Below are positions 1-8,722 of a stretch of 64,000 nucleotides of DNA, in pieces; positions within the stretch are counted from its first letter, which is position 1, and every line of letters starts with the position of its first letter. The notes under the pieces were generated by a model, which searched no databases, was not told the origin of the DNA, and saw only the letters and a program-made list of their open reading frames with translations. The stretch spans positions 372,001-436,000 of the forward strand of contig JAUICM010000002.1 in assembly GCA_030427885.1 (NCBI GenBank), written 5' to 3'. The position numbers and the translations under genes are program-made. The DNA comes from Rhodothermia bacterium (GTDB lineage Bacteria > Bacteroidota > Rhodothermia > Balneolales > Balneolaceae).

Positions 1-1392
1 TATCATTCCACAAAGGAAGCCGATCACAGCATCTTTTGATCCTGGGTATTTGAAGAACATTCCAAGCAGAAAGCTTCCCAGTAGTCCACCATAGGTATAT
101 GAGGCAATGCCCAAGCCCAGTTCCACAACTGTTGGCCTTTGTCCCTCCTGCAACTGCAGAACGGCAAACAGGAAGGCTGAGCCTGTCAGTATCACTCCCC
201 ATATCAGGGTAATAATGCGCGAAGCCTTAAGATCCTGTTCAGGAGTATTATTCTTACCGAAGTAGGGTTTATACAGGTCAAAGTTGGTAGCTGATGCCAG
301 AGAGTTCAGAGAAGAACTCAGGCTGCTCATGGCTGCCGCAAATAGAGCCGCGACGATCAGCCCTGAAATGCCACCTGGAAGTTGTTCGACGATAAATTTA
401 GCAAATATTTCATCCGTGGTGGCCAGGCCCAATCCTTCAGCACTCATTCCGTTATAAAAAGCATAGAGCATTAACCCTATGCAGAGAAATAAACCAAATT
501 GAAGAATGACAACCCCTCCACTCCAGATCAGGGCTTTTTGTCCCGACTTCAGATTTCCTGTTGCCAACACCCGTTGTACCAACAACTGATCTGTTCCATG
601 GGACGCCAGAGTGAACACAGCCCCTCCAATCAAGGCAGTGAAGAATGTGTAGGGCTGAGCTATGAATTCTTTGAATGACAAGTCGAATCCCAAACGAAAT
701 ATCTGAAGCTTATGATCCGGGCTTGCAATGGCAAGCACATCTGACCAGCCTCCCGGTATTTTATTCAATAGAATGATCATGGCTAATACTGCCCCTCCCA
801 GATATACTCCCAACTGAACCACATCCATCCAGACCACTGCTTTAATCCCACCAAAAAAAGTATACACCAAAGTAATTCCGGCAATCAAAGCAATGGAGAG
901 CATATATAGCTCCAGGTCGCCCCAACCGGTAAATGCTCCTCCTAAGCGTAGGATGATAGCCAGTGGAATAGCAGTTGCAAACAACCGAACACCATCAGCC
1001 AGCAAACGGGTGATCATGAAGGTAGTACTGGTCACATTTCGCATAACCGGACCAAACCTACGTTCTAAAAACTGATATGCGGTATACATCTCCCCGTCAT
1101 AATATTTAGGCAGGAAGAACAGAGCCACAAACACCCGTCCGATGAAATATCCGATCGTAATTTGAAGAAAAGTCAGGTTTCCACCATAGGCCACGGCAGG
1201 AATACTAATAAAAGTCAGCGTGCTGGTTTCTGTTGCTACAATTGAGAATAGCACAGCCCACCAGGGAATACCATCACCACCAAGAAAATAATCTTTGGTA
1301 GAATTTTGTTTACCTGAGGCTTTTAGTCCAAATACCGCTACTCCAACGAGGTACAGAACAAGAACGATGTAGTCTGTGATTCCAAATTGCAT
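1..1392 (-). CDS. sodium:solute symporter (SSS family), 3' end outside window
   Basis: Reading the minus strand from the ATG at 1392 gives 464 codons with no stop before the window edge. The product is very hydrophobic and starts MQFGITDYIVLVLYLVGVAV, followed by KDYFLGGDGIPWW and ATETSTLTFISIPA, the N-terminal pattern of the solute:sodium symporter family. Later segments include TAYQFLERRFGP, TFFGGIKAVVWMDVVQ and AAMSSLSSSLNSLA, all typical of SSS transporters. It would sit in the inner membrane and use the Na+ gradient for uptake. The substrate cannot be read from the sequence; sialic acid, sugars, proline and pantothenate relatives are all possible. Family certain, substrate unknown. Confidence 0.9.
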   Translation of the reverse strand, partial: MQFGITDYIVLVLYLVGVAVFGLKASGKQNSTKDYFLGGDGIPWWAVLFSIVATETSTLTFISIPAVAYGGNLTFLQITIGYFIGRVFVALFFLPKYYDGEMYTAYQFLERRFGPVMRNVTSTTFMITRLLADGVRLFATAIPLAIILRLGGAFTGWGDLELYMLSIALIAGITLVYTFFGGIKAVVWMDVVQLGVYLGGAVLAMIILLNKIPGGWSDVLAIASPDHKLQIFRLGFDLSFKEFIAQPYTFFTALIGGAVFTLASHGTDQLLVQRVLATGNLKSGQKALIWSGGVVILQFGLFLCIGLMLYAFYNGMSAEGLGLATTDEIFAKFIVEQLPGGISGLIVAALFAAAMSSLSSSLNSLASATNFDLYKPYFGKNNTPEQDLKASRIITLIWGVILTGSAFLFAVLQLQEGQRPTVVELGLGIASYTYGGLLGSFLLGMFFKYPGSKDAVIGFLCGMI

Positions 1393-1440
1393 TCGATGAA
1401 GAAATGACTTTGGGCGATCAATTGAAAGGGTTGAGTGAAA

Positions 1441-1496
1441 GTAGAGAGTTGAGAGTAGAGAGTTGAGAGTAGAGAGTTGAAAGTAGAGAGTTGAGA
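1441..1496. repeat. tandem repeat, four copies of a 14-bp unit
   Basis: Four head-to-tail copies of GTAGAGAGTTGAGA lie at 1441-1454, 1455-1468, 1469-1482 (one change) and 1483-1496. They sit in the 215-bp gap between the symporter and rdgB, and no coding frame uses them. The array looks like replication-slippage DNA. Confidence 0.85.
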
Positions 1497-1566
1497 GTTG
1501 GTAAGAGAAGTTAAGTCATACTGATCCGCCGACTGGCGGAGAAGGATCTGGCCGGTTCAACGATTA

Positions 1567-1592
1567 GGTCCTTCGCTTTCGCTCAGGATGAC
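1567..1592 (-). repeat. dispersed repeat copy 1 (REP-like)
   Basis: The minus strand reads GTCATCCTGAGCGAAAGCGA then AGGACC. A closely related 26-bp stretch (23 of 26 identical) lies at 4208-4233, also between genes. An imperfect inverted repeat, TCCGCC-gact-GGCGGA, lies just to the left near 1525-1540. Confidence 0.6.
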
Positions 1593-1607
1593 TGCCTGGT
1601 TCTACCT

Positions 1608-2189
1608 TCACTTATTCAAAAATTCAATAAACTTCTGAACGGCTCTTCCCCGGTGGCTGATCTCATTCTTGATCTCTGAACTTAACTCTGCGAAGGTTTG
1701 ATCATAGCCTTCAGGCTTAAAAACCGGATCGTAGCCAAAGCCTTTATCGCCTCTTTGTTCGGTGAGGATTTCACCATTACAAACTCCATGAAACAGATTT
1801 TCATCTTCGGAAGTCACCAGCGCAACCACTGTTCTGAACCGGGCACTTCGTTCTTTCTCTCCTTCAAGCTCTGTCAATATCTTCAACACATTATCCTGAT
1901 AAGTTACATTCTCGCCTGCATATCGTGCTGAGTATACTCCCGGAGCACCATCCAAAGCATCCACTTCCAGGCCGGTATCATCCGAGAGTGATGGCAGTCC
2001 GGTAATACTGTGTACATATCTGGCTTTCTTGAGCGCATTACCTTCTAGTGTGGGCTGATCCTCATCCACTTCTTCAAGCTCAGGAAAATCCAGCGTTGAC
2101 AGGATCTCGATCCCCAGCCCTGAAACCAGAGCCTTCATTTCTTCGATCTTATTCTTATTGCGCGTAGCGAGAACCAGTTTATTCATCAT
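1608..2189 (-). CDS. rdgB: RdgB/HAM1-type dITP/XTP pyrophosphatase
   Basis: This 193-residue protein matches the Ham1/RdgB nucleoside-triphosphate pyrophosphatase family, which hydrolyses dITP and XTP to monophosphates and keeps deaminated purines out of DNA. Visible hallmarks are the N-terminal LATRNKNKIEEM, the central LSDDTGLEVDALDGAPGVYS with its metal-binding acidic residues, GYDPVFKPEG and the C-terminal SHRGRA. Length is normal for the family. Its start overlaps the end of the upstream PQ-loop gene by 11 bp, so it is the last gene of a three-gene operon with that transporter and a PfkB kinase. Two Met codons occur in tandem at the start and either could be used. Confidence 0.95.
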   Translation of the reverse strand: MMNKLVLATRNKNKIEEMKALVSGLGIEILSTLDFPELEEVDEDQPTLEGNALKKARYVHSITGLPSLSDDTGLEVDALDGAPGVYSARYAGENVTYQDNVLKILTELEGEKERSARFRTVVALVTSEDENLFHGVCNGEILTEQRGDKGFGYDPVFKPEGYDQTFAELSSEIKNEISHRGRAVQKFIEFLNK

Positions 2190-2442
2190 TCTTTCTTGGA
2201 AATAGTTTATAGAACATGTTCAGACCACTACCAATAGTAAGCATACCATTCAGAGCAATGAAGACAAGGTCGTTTGTAAGTACCGAATAGATAGTAAGCA
2301 GTAAACTGGCTGAAGCATACAAGACAATGAACGCCATATTCATTTCAGTATAACCAGCCTTTATGGTCTGCCATGTTTGTGGAACCCAGGCAACCACCAG
2401 GATCCCAAATCCGATCCAACCTAGTAATTCGATTGAGGTCAT
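2179..2442 (-). CDS. PQ-loop / SemiSWEET-like small membrane transporter
   Basis: The 87-residue protein has three hydrophobic helices and a Pro-Gln pair at residues 21-22 in VAWVPQTWQTIKAG, the signature of the PQ-loop/SemiSWEET family, whose members form dimers that move small sugars or related solutes across the inner membrane. The start codon shares a base with the stop of the upstream kinase and the 3' end overlaps rdgB, which indicates translational coupling. The substrate is unknown; the kinase next door makes a nucleoside or sugar a natural guess, but that is inference. Confidence 0.8.
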   Translation of the reverse strand: MTSIELLGWIGFGILVVAWVPQTWQTIKAGYTEMNMAFIVLYASASLLLTIYSVLTNDLVFIALNGMLTIGSGLNMFYKLFPRKNDE

Positions 2443-3434
2443 TATTGTAAACTATTTAATACGTGTTGAACTTCATGCCATTTCAGGCGCGGTCCATATT
2501 GGGACACCACTTTCGATGAAGCCAGACTCGCCAGCTTTCCACTTCCGGCAAAGCCATGTCCATGTGTGATGCCATATAAAAAAGCCCCGGCAAACATATC
2601 CCCCGCGCCATTGGTATCCACGGCCCGAACCTGATATGGCTCAATATCGATGAAAGTATCTCCGTCATAGATCATAGCGCCATTCTTACCCATAGTGATC
2701 ACAAATCGCTTCGCATCTTTCTTAAGCTCTTCACGGGCAGTTCTGAGATCACTTGCACCGGTATATACCCGGGCTTCCTCTTCATTACAGAACAACAGGT
2801 CTACCGAAGCCCCGATCACATCTCTGAATTCACTTCTGAAAGCTCTGACTATAGACGGATCCGATAAGGTAATGGAAGTCTTGACTCCATTCTCATCTGC
2901 AATCTTCTTGCTCAGCTTCATTGCCTCAAGTGCTGATGGAGAAGCTACCAGATACCCTTCCAGATAAATATATTCTGAATCTTTGATGGCAGACTCATCC
3001 ACTTCCCTCACAGATAAATCGGTGGTGATTCCCAGAAAAGTATTCATCGTACGCTCGGCATCTTCGGTGATCATAACAAGGCACTTACCGGTAATACCAT
3101 CTTCACGTTTCTGTATATCAAGATTTGAAGCTACACCGGAGTCTTTGAGGTCAGCCAGATAGAAATCCCCGAACTCATCGTTTGATACTTTACAGGAGTA
3201 GTAGGTCTTACCCCCAAACTGACTTATAGCGATCATACTGTTTGCGGCTGAACCCCCGGATTTTCTTACCGTATTATTATGATCGATTGCGCCAATCAGG
3301 CGGTTCTGAGTTTCTTCATCAACCAGAGTCATCAGTCCCTTACCGATATTATGTTCTGAAATGAAACTGTCGTTTATTTTAAATTCCAGATCGACAAGTG
3401 CATTTCCGATCCCGTACACATTATATTTTTTCAT
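2442..3434 (-). CDS. PfkB-family kinase, adenosine-kinase-like
   Basis: This 330-residue protein carries both PfkB (ribokinase) family signatures: SGGSAANS at residues 59-66 and DTNGAGDMFAGAF at 273-285, which holds the anion hole and catalytic Asp. The N-terminal YGIGNALVDLE resembles adenosine-kinase-like members found in bacteria with many uncharacterised relatives. It phosphorylates a sugar or nucleoside with ATP; adenosine, guanosine/inosine or a sugar are the main alternatives. It leads a tight operon with a PQ-loop transporter and RdgB. A TAnnTTTG-type promoter element lies 38 nt upstream of the ATG. Confidence 0.88.
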   Translation of the reverse strand: MKKYNVYGIGNALVDLEFKINDSFISEHNIGKGLMTLVDEETQNRLIGAIDHNNTVRKSGGSAANSMIAISQFGGKTYYSCKVSNDEFGDFYLADLKDSGVASNLDIQKREDGITGKCLVMITEDAERTMNTFLGITTDLSVREVDESAIKDSEYIYLEGYLVASPSALEAMKLSKKIADENGVKTSITLSDPSIVRAFRSEFRDVIGASVDLLFCNEEEARVYTGASDLRTAREELKKDAKRFVITMGKNGAMIYDGDTFIDIEPYQVRAVDTNGAGDMFAGAFLYGITHGHGFAGSGKLASLASSKVVSQYGPRLKWHEVQHVLNSLQ

Positions 3435-3471
3435 TAAGGAGTAACCCTGATTGTTTTTATGTTCAACCTTT

Positions 3472-3479
3472 CAAAAGTA
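3472..3479 (-). promoter_or_regulatory. putative Bacteroidota-type -7 promoter element
   Basis: The minus strand reads TACTTTTG, a full match to the TAnnTTTG -7 consensus known from Bacteroidota. It lies 38 nt upstream of the kinase ATG, the same spacing seen for purF and glmS in this window. A T-rich stretch about 20 nt further upstream may be the -33 element. Confidence 0.5.
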
Positions 3480-3564
3480 CGGACATACTCCCTTCTTTAA
3501 AAACCAGAGTGAGTCCGGATCCCGACTCTTTGAGCTGTCCCTAACATCATCTATATTATGAGCC

Positions 3565-4206
3565 ATGAAGGCATTTCAGGCTTTTTTGGAACATCGATTA
3601 CAAAACTCACTTCCCGGTTCGAACGCACAAAATAAAATGCGTCCGCATCCGGCCGAACTATCCAACCCTTCTTTTAAACCTAATCTGCCTGACGAAGATT
3701 CAGGATACCGAAACAGCAGTGTATTAGTTCCTATTCTAAGTTGGAATAACAGGCTTGAAGTGATCCTGACCCTAAGAACTGCTGGTATTAAACATGGAGG
3801 CCAGCTTAGTTTTCCCGGTGGTGGACAAGAAGGTGATGAAACCTATGAGGAAACGGCCCTGAGGGAATCCAGAGAGGAGATTGGTCTCATTGAGGAACAT
3901 GTATCACTGGCTGGACGTCTTTCCCCTTTATATGTAAATCACTCTAATAATCTGGTTACTCCTGTTGTCGGATTCATCTCCAAAAAGCAGGAATTCGTTG
4001 CTAATCCTAATGAGGTGGAGGAGATCATTTTCGTTCCCTTTTCTGAACTGCTGGCTCATGAGAATCAGGTTCGTGAAGAATGGGATCTTAGGGATACTAA
4101 ATATACCGTACCGGTCTGGAAGATCCATGATGTACCACTTTGGGGAGCTACCGCCATGATGATGAGCGAGTTGATAGAATTATACAAGGAGTTTAAATCT
4201 CTTTAA
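3565..4206 (+). CDS. Nudix hydrolase, CoA pyrophosphatase type
   Basis: The 213-residue protein contains an exact Nudix frame except at one position: G86-x5-E92-x7-R100-E101-S-x-E104-E105-x-G107-L108. Directly before it is LTLRTAGIKHGGQLSFPGG (residues 69-87), which matches the extra CoA-pyrophosphatase signature (LLTxR...Hx-GQxxFPGG) of the NudL/Pcd1 group. The predicted reaction is cleavage of CoA or its derivatives to 3',5'-ADP and phosphopantetheine. It is transcribed away from the kinase operon and has no operon partner; the following gene converges on it. Confidence 0.88.
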   Translation: MKAFQAFLEHRLQNSLPGSNAQNKMRPHPAELSNPSFKPNLPDEDSGYRNSSVLVPILSWNNRLEVILTLRTAGIKHGGQLSFPGGGQEGDETYEETALRESREEIGLIEEHVSLAGRLSPLYVNHSNNLVTPVVGFISKKQEFVANPNEVEEIIFVPFSELLAHENQVREEWDLRDTKYTVPVWKIHDVPLWGATAMMMSELIELYKEFKSL

Positions 4207-4207
4207 A

Positions 4208-4233
4208 GTCATCCAGAGCGAAAGCGAAGAACC
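4208..4233 (+). repeat. dispersed repeat copy 2 (REP-like)
   Basis: GTCATCCAGAGCGAAAGCGA followed by AGAACC lies just after the Nudix stop codon. It matches 23 of 26 positions of the reverse complement of 1567-1592. Confidence 0.55.
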
Positions 4234-4275
4234 ATATCGTCGACCTGGTTCCGGATAAATATTCACTCAGAATAA

Positions 4276-5382
4276 CTAGGAGACTGATTCAGCAGCCGTT
4301 TTTCCAAGCTGCATTCCCAGTGCTACTCCCATCCCACTCAAACCGGCAACCACAAGAGTGTTTTTTCCTGCTTTCTCTAACGTGGGAGTTTTAGATTCTG
4401 TAAAGCCCATTATACCGGACCATTCCTGTTCGATCTCCCAGCCCTGAGGAAGCTCCATCACTTCATTACCAAAATTGACCAGATATTCTTTGATGTATGG
4501 GTTGATTCCAAACTGATCGGTTTCTTCTGTTTGCTGATCTACATTTCGCCCTCCTCCTAACAGGATCCGGTCTTCACCGAGATTTCTGAAATACACATAT
4601 CCTTTATTGAAATGAAAAGTCCCTTTCCATTTGATCTCATCCATGGGTTTAGTTACAAAAACAAAGCCCCGGCCCGGCTTAATGACCTTATCCGGTAATA
4701 GTCTTCTGGTAAAGGCATTTGTTGCAATCACCAGTTGATATGCTTTAAGTTGAACATCATTTTCACACTGCAGGGTTGCCTGATCAGGGTCAATAGATAA
4801 AACAGGAGTGTTCCAGCGGAATTCAACGCCGACAGATCTGTTAAGTTCATATAATTTCCCGATCATCTTTCCGGGATGAAGCATTCCTTCTGAAGGAATT
4901 GAAATCGCTGGTTTTCCCTGATAGGAAGCTGCTTTGTAAAAGCTCTCAATTCCTATAAGTTCCTTCATCCAGGCATTGAATTTCCCGATCTGATCTCTGG
5001 CTTTGGTAAACTCAGCTTCCTCTGTAAAAATCTCCCAGCCCCCCGTATGCTCATAATTGATCGCATCGTCACCAAGTGTTCCCCGGAGCAATTGTAATCC
5101 TTGGTATCTGTTTTTGATTCGAGCCCGGAGACGGGATTCTGAATCAATCTCAAGATCGGCTATGTGTTCACCGATTGTACCAATACAGGCAAAACCAGCA
5201 TTTCTGGTGCTTGCCCCGATTGGGAAGAATCCTCTGTCAACAACCAGCACTTTTGCTTTGGGGTTGTTCTTTTTGAAGAAGTAAGCTGTTGATTGTCCGG
5301 TAAGCCCACCTCCGACCACGATTAGATCGTAGGTAATGTCATAGAGTTCCTTTTCCCAGTATGAATATCCGCTTTCTATCAT
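4276..5382 (-). CDS. FAD-dependent oxidoreductase (DAO/glycine oxidase type)
   Basis: This 368-residue protein has an N-terminal Rossmann dinucleotide-binding motif, DLIVVGGGLTGQSTAYFF (GxGxxG at residues 24-29), then VVDRGFFPIGASTRNAGFACIG, the pattern of D-amino-acid-oxidase-family flavoenzymes with SxRNAG. The C-terminus has GIMGFTESKTPTLEK and VAGLSGMGVALGMQLG, the second FAD-contacting segment of this family. It probably oxidises an amine or amino acid, producing an imine and hydrogen peroxide, but the substrate is not clear. It is the last gene of a run with a methyltransferase and a peptidase/amidohydrolase, spaced by 3 bp each, so they are probably cotranscribed. Confidence 0.88.
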   Translation of the reverse strand: MIESGYSYWEKELYDITYDLIVVGGGLTGQSTAYFFKKNNPKAKVLVVDRGFFPIGASTRNAGFACIGTIGEHIADLEIDSESRLRARIKNRYQGLQLLRGTLGDDAINYEHTGGWEIFTEEAEFTKARDQIGKFNAWMKELIGIESFYKAASYQGKPAISIPSEGMLHPGKMIGKLYELNRSVGVEFRWNTPVLSIDPDQATLQCENDVQLKAYQLVIATNAFTRRLLPDKVIKPGRGFVFVTKPMDEIKWKGTFHFNKGYVYFRNLGEDRILLGGGRNVDQQTEETDQFGINPYIKEYLVNFGNEVMELPQGWEIEQEWSGIMGFTESKTPTLEKAGKNTLVVAGLSGMGVALGMQLGKTAAESVS

Positions 5383-5385
5383 TTT

Positions 5386-6123
5386 CTAATTGATCCATGT
5401 TCTAATTGAATCTTCGATCTGATCTTTTCTCCATAGTCCCATTTTCTTAACAGGAAAACCTTCCACCCAATCATCTATATATGTTACCGGAGTACAAAAG
5501 TTAAAAGGAGCCAGTTCCAGATTCAGGAAGCGATGCTCGCCTGTAAGAATATTCTTATTCACTTTACTCCCAGAATATGTTGTTGTAAGCAAATACGGAA
5601 TATCACTTTCCAAAAATGCTCTCATTGCTCTTTTTATATCCTTATTGGAGAAATGGATCAGGCAATCTCTGCAAAACCAAATATCAGCATTCGGCAAGCT
5701 ATCCCGGGTAATATCCAGATGCTGAAAAGTGACCTTCTCACCGGAAAACTCTTTCCTATTTTTTTCTATCATTGGCTCAACAGTATCTCCTCCAATGTAG
5801 CTGATATCTATTTCATCAATAAGGAGCCTGAACCAGTTAAAATCTCCACAGGGAGCATCCAATAAGGTATCAATTTTCAGTTCAGAAATCAGCGATGGAA
5901 GTTGATTACGAATTGGTTCAGTATATGAAACCGTTGAACCTGCACCCGACCTGCTTTCTTCACCTCCACCTGTCCAATTTCCAAGGAAATAGTAGTCCGT
6001 AAAAAGTTGCTCCTTACCTCTGATCAAAGGGTAGTAGATACTGAATTTGACTTTTTTATACAGCTTTAAAATGGAATTTCCACCGGGGAGTTTCTCTAAA
6101 CCATTTTTGAGCTTGTTTAACAT
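5386..6123 (-). CDS. class I SAM-dependent methyltransferase
   Basis: The 245-residue protein has the SAM-binding motif I at residues 87-97 (LLDAPCGDFNW), followed by YIGGDTVEPMI (motif II acidic residue region), FQHLDITRDSLPNADIWFCRDCLIHFS (motif IV area). This is a class I Rossmann methyltransferase. The DAPCGDFNW variant with CRDCLIHF resembles uncharacterised methyltransferases often found near polysaccharide genes, but the acceptor is unknown. The N-terminal 60 residues are basic and lack a signal peptide. It sits 3 bp from each neighbour in a probable three-gene operon. Confidence 0.82.
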   Translation of the reverse strand: MLNKLKNGLEKLPGGNSILKLYKKVKFSIYYPLIRGKEQLFTDYYFLGNWTGGGEESRSGAGSTVSYTEPIRNQLPSLISELKIDTLLDAPCGDFNWFRLLIDEIDISYIGGDTVEPMIEKNRKEFSGEKVTFQHLDITRDSLPNADIWFCRDCLIHFSNKDIKRAMRAFLESDIPYLLTTTYSGSKVNKNILTGEHRFLNLELAPFNFCTPVTYIDDWVEGFPVKKMGLWRKDQIEDSIRTWIN

Positions 6124-6126
6124 TAA

Positions 6127-7314
6127 TCATGCTTTTAGTGCCAGAGATGCCATTAGTGGTGCAGCTGTTTGGAAGAAGCGGTCGTCCACATTGTATCTAG
6201 GATGGTGCCATACATAAGTTGAGTCTGATTCTTCACTCCCGCTTCCAACAAAAAAGAACGCACCCGGAAAATGCTCCTGATAAAATGCGAAGTCCTCACC
6301 CGCCATGATCGGCCGTTCCATCTCAATAGCAGATTCTTCCCCAAATAACGCCTTTACAGCTGATAACACATTTTCAGTCTCATCAGGAGTGTTGATCACT
6401 GCCGGATACCCTTTATTGAAATTGAATGTATATGACCCACCTGCTCCTTCAGCAATGCCCTTCAGTAATGCTTCCAGGCGCTCTGAGATAAGGGTTGCCG
6501 TTTCTTTATTCAGTGTTCTCACAGTTCCCAAAATGTTTACTTTTTCCGGAATTACATTGTGAGCTGTGCCACCTTCAACTTTACCAATTGTTACCACTGC
6601 CGGTTCGGTTGGGTCCACACTTCGACTTACGACAGTTTGAGCCGCTGTTATAAATTGAGCAGCCATCACAATGGGGTCGATTGCTTCATGAGGGCGTGCG
6701 GCATGACCTCCCTTCCCGATGATCTCGGCTTCAAACTCATCCGGACTTCCCATTAATGACCCCGCTTTGGTAGCAATAGTACCCGGTTTATGAGAAGGGG
6801 ATGTATGCAGGCCATAAATGGCATCCACTTTTTTATCCTGTAGATATCCTGTCTCACAAAGCAATCTTCCGCCACCGGGCAACTTTTCCTCGCCTGGCTG
6901 AAATACCAGAAGTACTGTTCCTTCGAGTTCATCTTTCAATTCAGTGAGGATCTTAGCAACGCCTAACAAATTCGACATATGTGCATCATGACCGCAACAA
7001 TGTGCTGCTCCCTGGTTCTGGGAAAAGAATTCTTTCTTGAAATCACCTTCTTCATTCATGGGCAGAGCATCAATATCGGCACGTAATGCGATCACACGAT
7101 CTGACGGTTTACCCCCTTTCAAAACTCCTACACAACCGGTTTCCAATGGACTGTCATACGGAATTCCCAAATCATCCAGTTTTGACTTTATGAACTTTGT
7201 GGTTTCAAATTCTTTGTAGCTTACCTCAGGATGCTGATGCAGATACCTTCGGGTAGCCACCATCTCTTCCTGAAATTGATTAGCGAGGTCTTTAATTTTT
7301 GATAACAATGCCAT
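6127..7314 (-). CDS. M20-family amidohydrolase (N-acyl-amino-acid amidohydrolase)
   Basis: The 395-residue protein has the M20D metallopeptidase layout: LRADIDALPMNE at about residues 77-88, the metal-ligand motif HCCGHDAHM at 105-113, FQPGEEKLPGG with the catalytic Glu pair, the dimerisation domain beginning at AEIIGKGGHAARPH, and a C-terminal metal ligand region MAGEDFAFY. Family members remove acyl groups from amino acids (hippurate, IAA-amino acid, N-acetyl-amino acid hydrolases). No signal peptide is seen, so it is cytoplasmic. It is the first gene of the run continuing through the methyltransferase and the FAD enzyme. The actual substrate cannot be assigned. Confidence 0.92.
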   Translation of the reverse strand: MALLSKIKDLANQFQEEMVATRRYLHQHPEVSYKEFETTKFIKSKLDDLGIPYDSPLETGCVGVLKGGKPSDRVIALRADIDALPMNEEGDFKKEFFSQNQGAAHCCGHDAHMSNLLGVAKILTELKDELEGTVLLVFQPGEEKLPGGGRLLCETGYLQDKKVDAIYGLHTSPSHKPGTIATKAGSLMGSPDEFEAEIIGKGGHAARPHEAIDPIVMAAQFITAAQTVVSRSVDPTEPAVVTIGKVEGGTAHNVIPEKVNILGTVRTLNKETATLISERLEALLKGIAEGAGGSYTFNFNKGYPAVINTPDETENVLSAVKALFGEESAIEMERPIMAGEDFAFYQEHFPGAFFFVGSGSEESDSTYVWHHPRYNVDDRFFQTAAPLMASLALKA

Positions 7315-7438
7315 GTTCTTAAAATTTGAAAACTATATGGCTCAATTATACGGCTTATTCCACTATTGTGTAACTTAGCTTTCGATCAATCGTACGGCAC
7401 GTCGTTGTCGTAAACATCAGAAGTAGTTAGGAAGGATA

Positions 7439-8722
7439 ATGAAGAGAATTTCCTGGGAAATAATATTAGCAGGTCTGTTTTTTGTCGGGGTGGCCATTTA
7501 CCTGATCGGACGTCCATCGGAGTCCGATAATTCTGTTCGTGTTAGCGTAGCTGATGTACCTGCCCCCCCAGAACCTCCAAAACCGGACAAAGTACATGTA
7601 ATAGACCTGAACCGGTTAGAAGCTATTTCCTCTGTAAAAGCGGAGCTGAAAGAACTTGAAGCACTTCAGAATAAAGACAACCTCAAAAATCTTGAGCAGC
7701 TCAAAGAACTTGCCCATCTTATTCCCGCCCAGGCCAGGGATGAATTTCTTACTGAGATCGACAAAGCTCTTCGCGACCTTTCTGATGACGAAATAAGTAT
7801 CAATTTTGATATGAAAGACAATCTGATCGTGGTTAATCGCGACTACAATGTGGAAGAAGGAAAATGGAGTTTAACTTCTCCTGGAGTGTATACATATCAA
7901 TATGTTTTTGATGCATCCAGGCTTGAATCTTCTGCTATTGATCTGCCATATGGTTCTATTATGATCGTTGGAACCAATGAGCCAAACGCCAAATTAACTA
8001 TTCAGGCTTCCGGACAGATCGATTCTGAAAGTGATCTCAATTCACAGCTTTCAACATTTACGGTCGTAAATTCAGAATCAGCTACTTTCAAAGTATCCCC
8101 AAATTCGGACACTCGTTCGCAAAATATTCAACTGCAGGCTACCTTGAATTTACCCGAAAACATGTCTGTAACTGCAACAACTGAATCCGGTCATCTTGAG
8201 ATCACTAATATCTCCGGGGATCAGGTCTATAAAACCGGAGGCGGACATATAAAACTTTCCCGGATCGGTGGTGATGTATCAGCTTACACTTCTGGTGGAA
8301 ATATCAGATTAGATAACAGTAACGGAGACTTCGACCTCAGATCTGACGGAGGACATATTCAGGCCAAAAATTCTACCGCTGATCTTAACCTTATTACTCA
8401 GGGTGGAAATATTGATATATCCGAAATCAAAGGGGAGTTCAGCGCTGTGACCAAATCCGGTGGTAATATTACCGTCAATCAACCAGTGGTGAATAATGAT
8501 ATGGTTATGGAAACTGCAGCCGGATCTATTACCATCAATATACCATCCGCTACTGTAGCCGACGTCAAGCTAAAAGCCAGTGCTTCTGTTGAAGTGATTG
8601 GAATTCCATTTGATGGAACCAAAACATCGAACTGGATGAATGGCTCACTCAATGGCGGTGGCAAGCTTGATATTGTGGCTGTTTCTAAACTTGGAAAAGT
8701 ACTCATTAAGAAAAATGACTGA
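7439..8722 (+). CDS. membrane-anchored DUF4097-like beta-solenoid protein
   Basis: This 427-residue protein begins with a single membrane helix (residues 4-24, ending in LIGRP) followed by a Pro-rich linker and a short charged, helix-prone region (about 58-115). The C-terminal half is a repetitive beta domain with recurring GGGHIKL, SGGNIRL, DGGHIQA, QGGNIDI and SGGNITV turns spaced about 20 residues apart, which is the DUF4097 (toastrack/adhesin-like) pattern. It is probably displayed on the periplasmic side. Function is unknown. It overlaps the next gene, mnmD, by 8 bp, which suggests translational coupling although no functional link is apparent. Confidence 0.7.
   Translation: MKRISWEIILAGLFFVGVAIYLIGRPSESDNSVRVSVADVPAPPEPPKPDKVHVIDLNRLEAISSVKAELKELEALQNKDNLKNLEQLKELAHLIPAQARDEFLTEIDKALRDLSDDEISINFDMKDNLIVVNRDYNVEEGKWSLTSPGVYTYQYVFDASRLESSAIDLPYGSIMIVGTNEPNAKLTIQASGQIDSESDLNSQLSTFTVVNSESATFKVSPNSDTRSQNIQLQATLNLPENMSVTATTESGHLEITNISGDQVYKTGGGHIKLSRIGGDVSAYTSGGNIRLDNSNGDFDLRSDGGHIQAKNSTADLNLITQGGNIDISEIKGEFSAVTKSGGNITVNQPVVNNDMVMETAAGSITINIPSATVADVKLKASASVEVIGIPFDGTKTSNWMNGSLNGGGKLDIVAVSKLGKVLIKKND

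Noticed and set aside
893-1075. Plus-strand frame of 60 codons inside the symporter gene
   Set aside because: It lies wholly within the minus-strand symporter, whose sequence is clearly conserved.
7439-8722. A CRISPR-like or satellite repeat in the GGG/GGN-rich end
   Set aside because: The repeats are at the protein level (beta-solenoid turns) and differ in DNA sequence, with no spacers.
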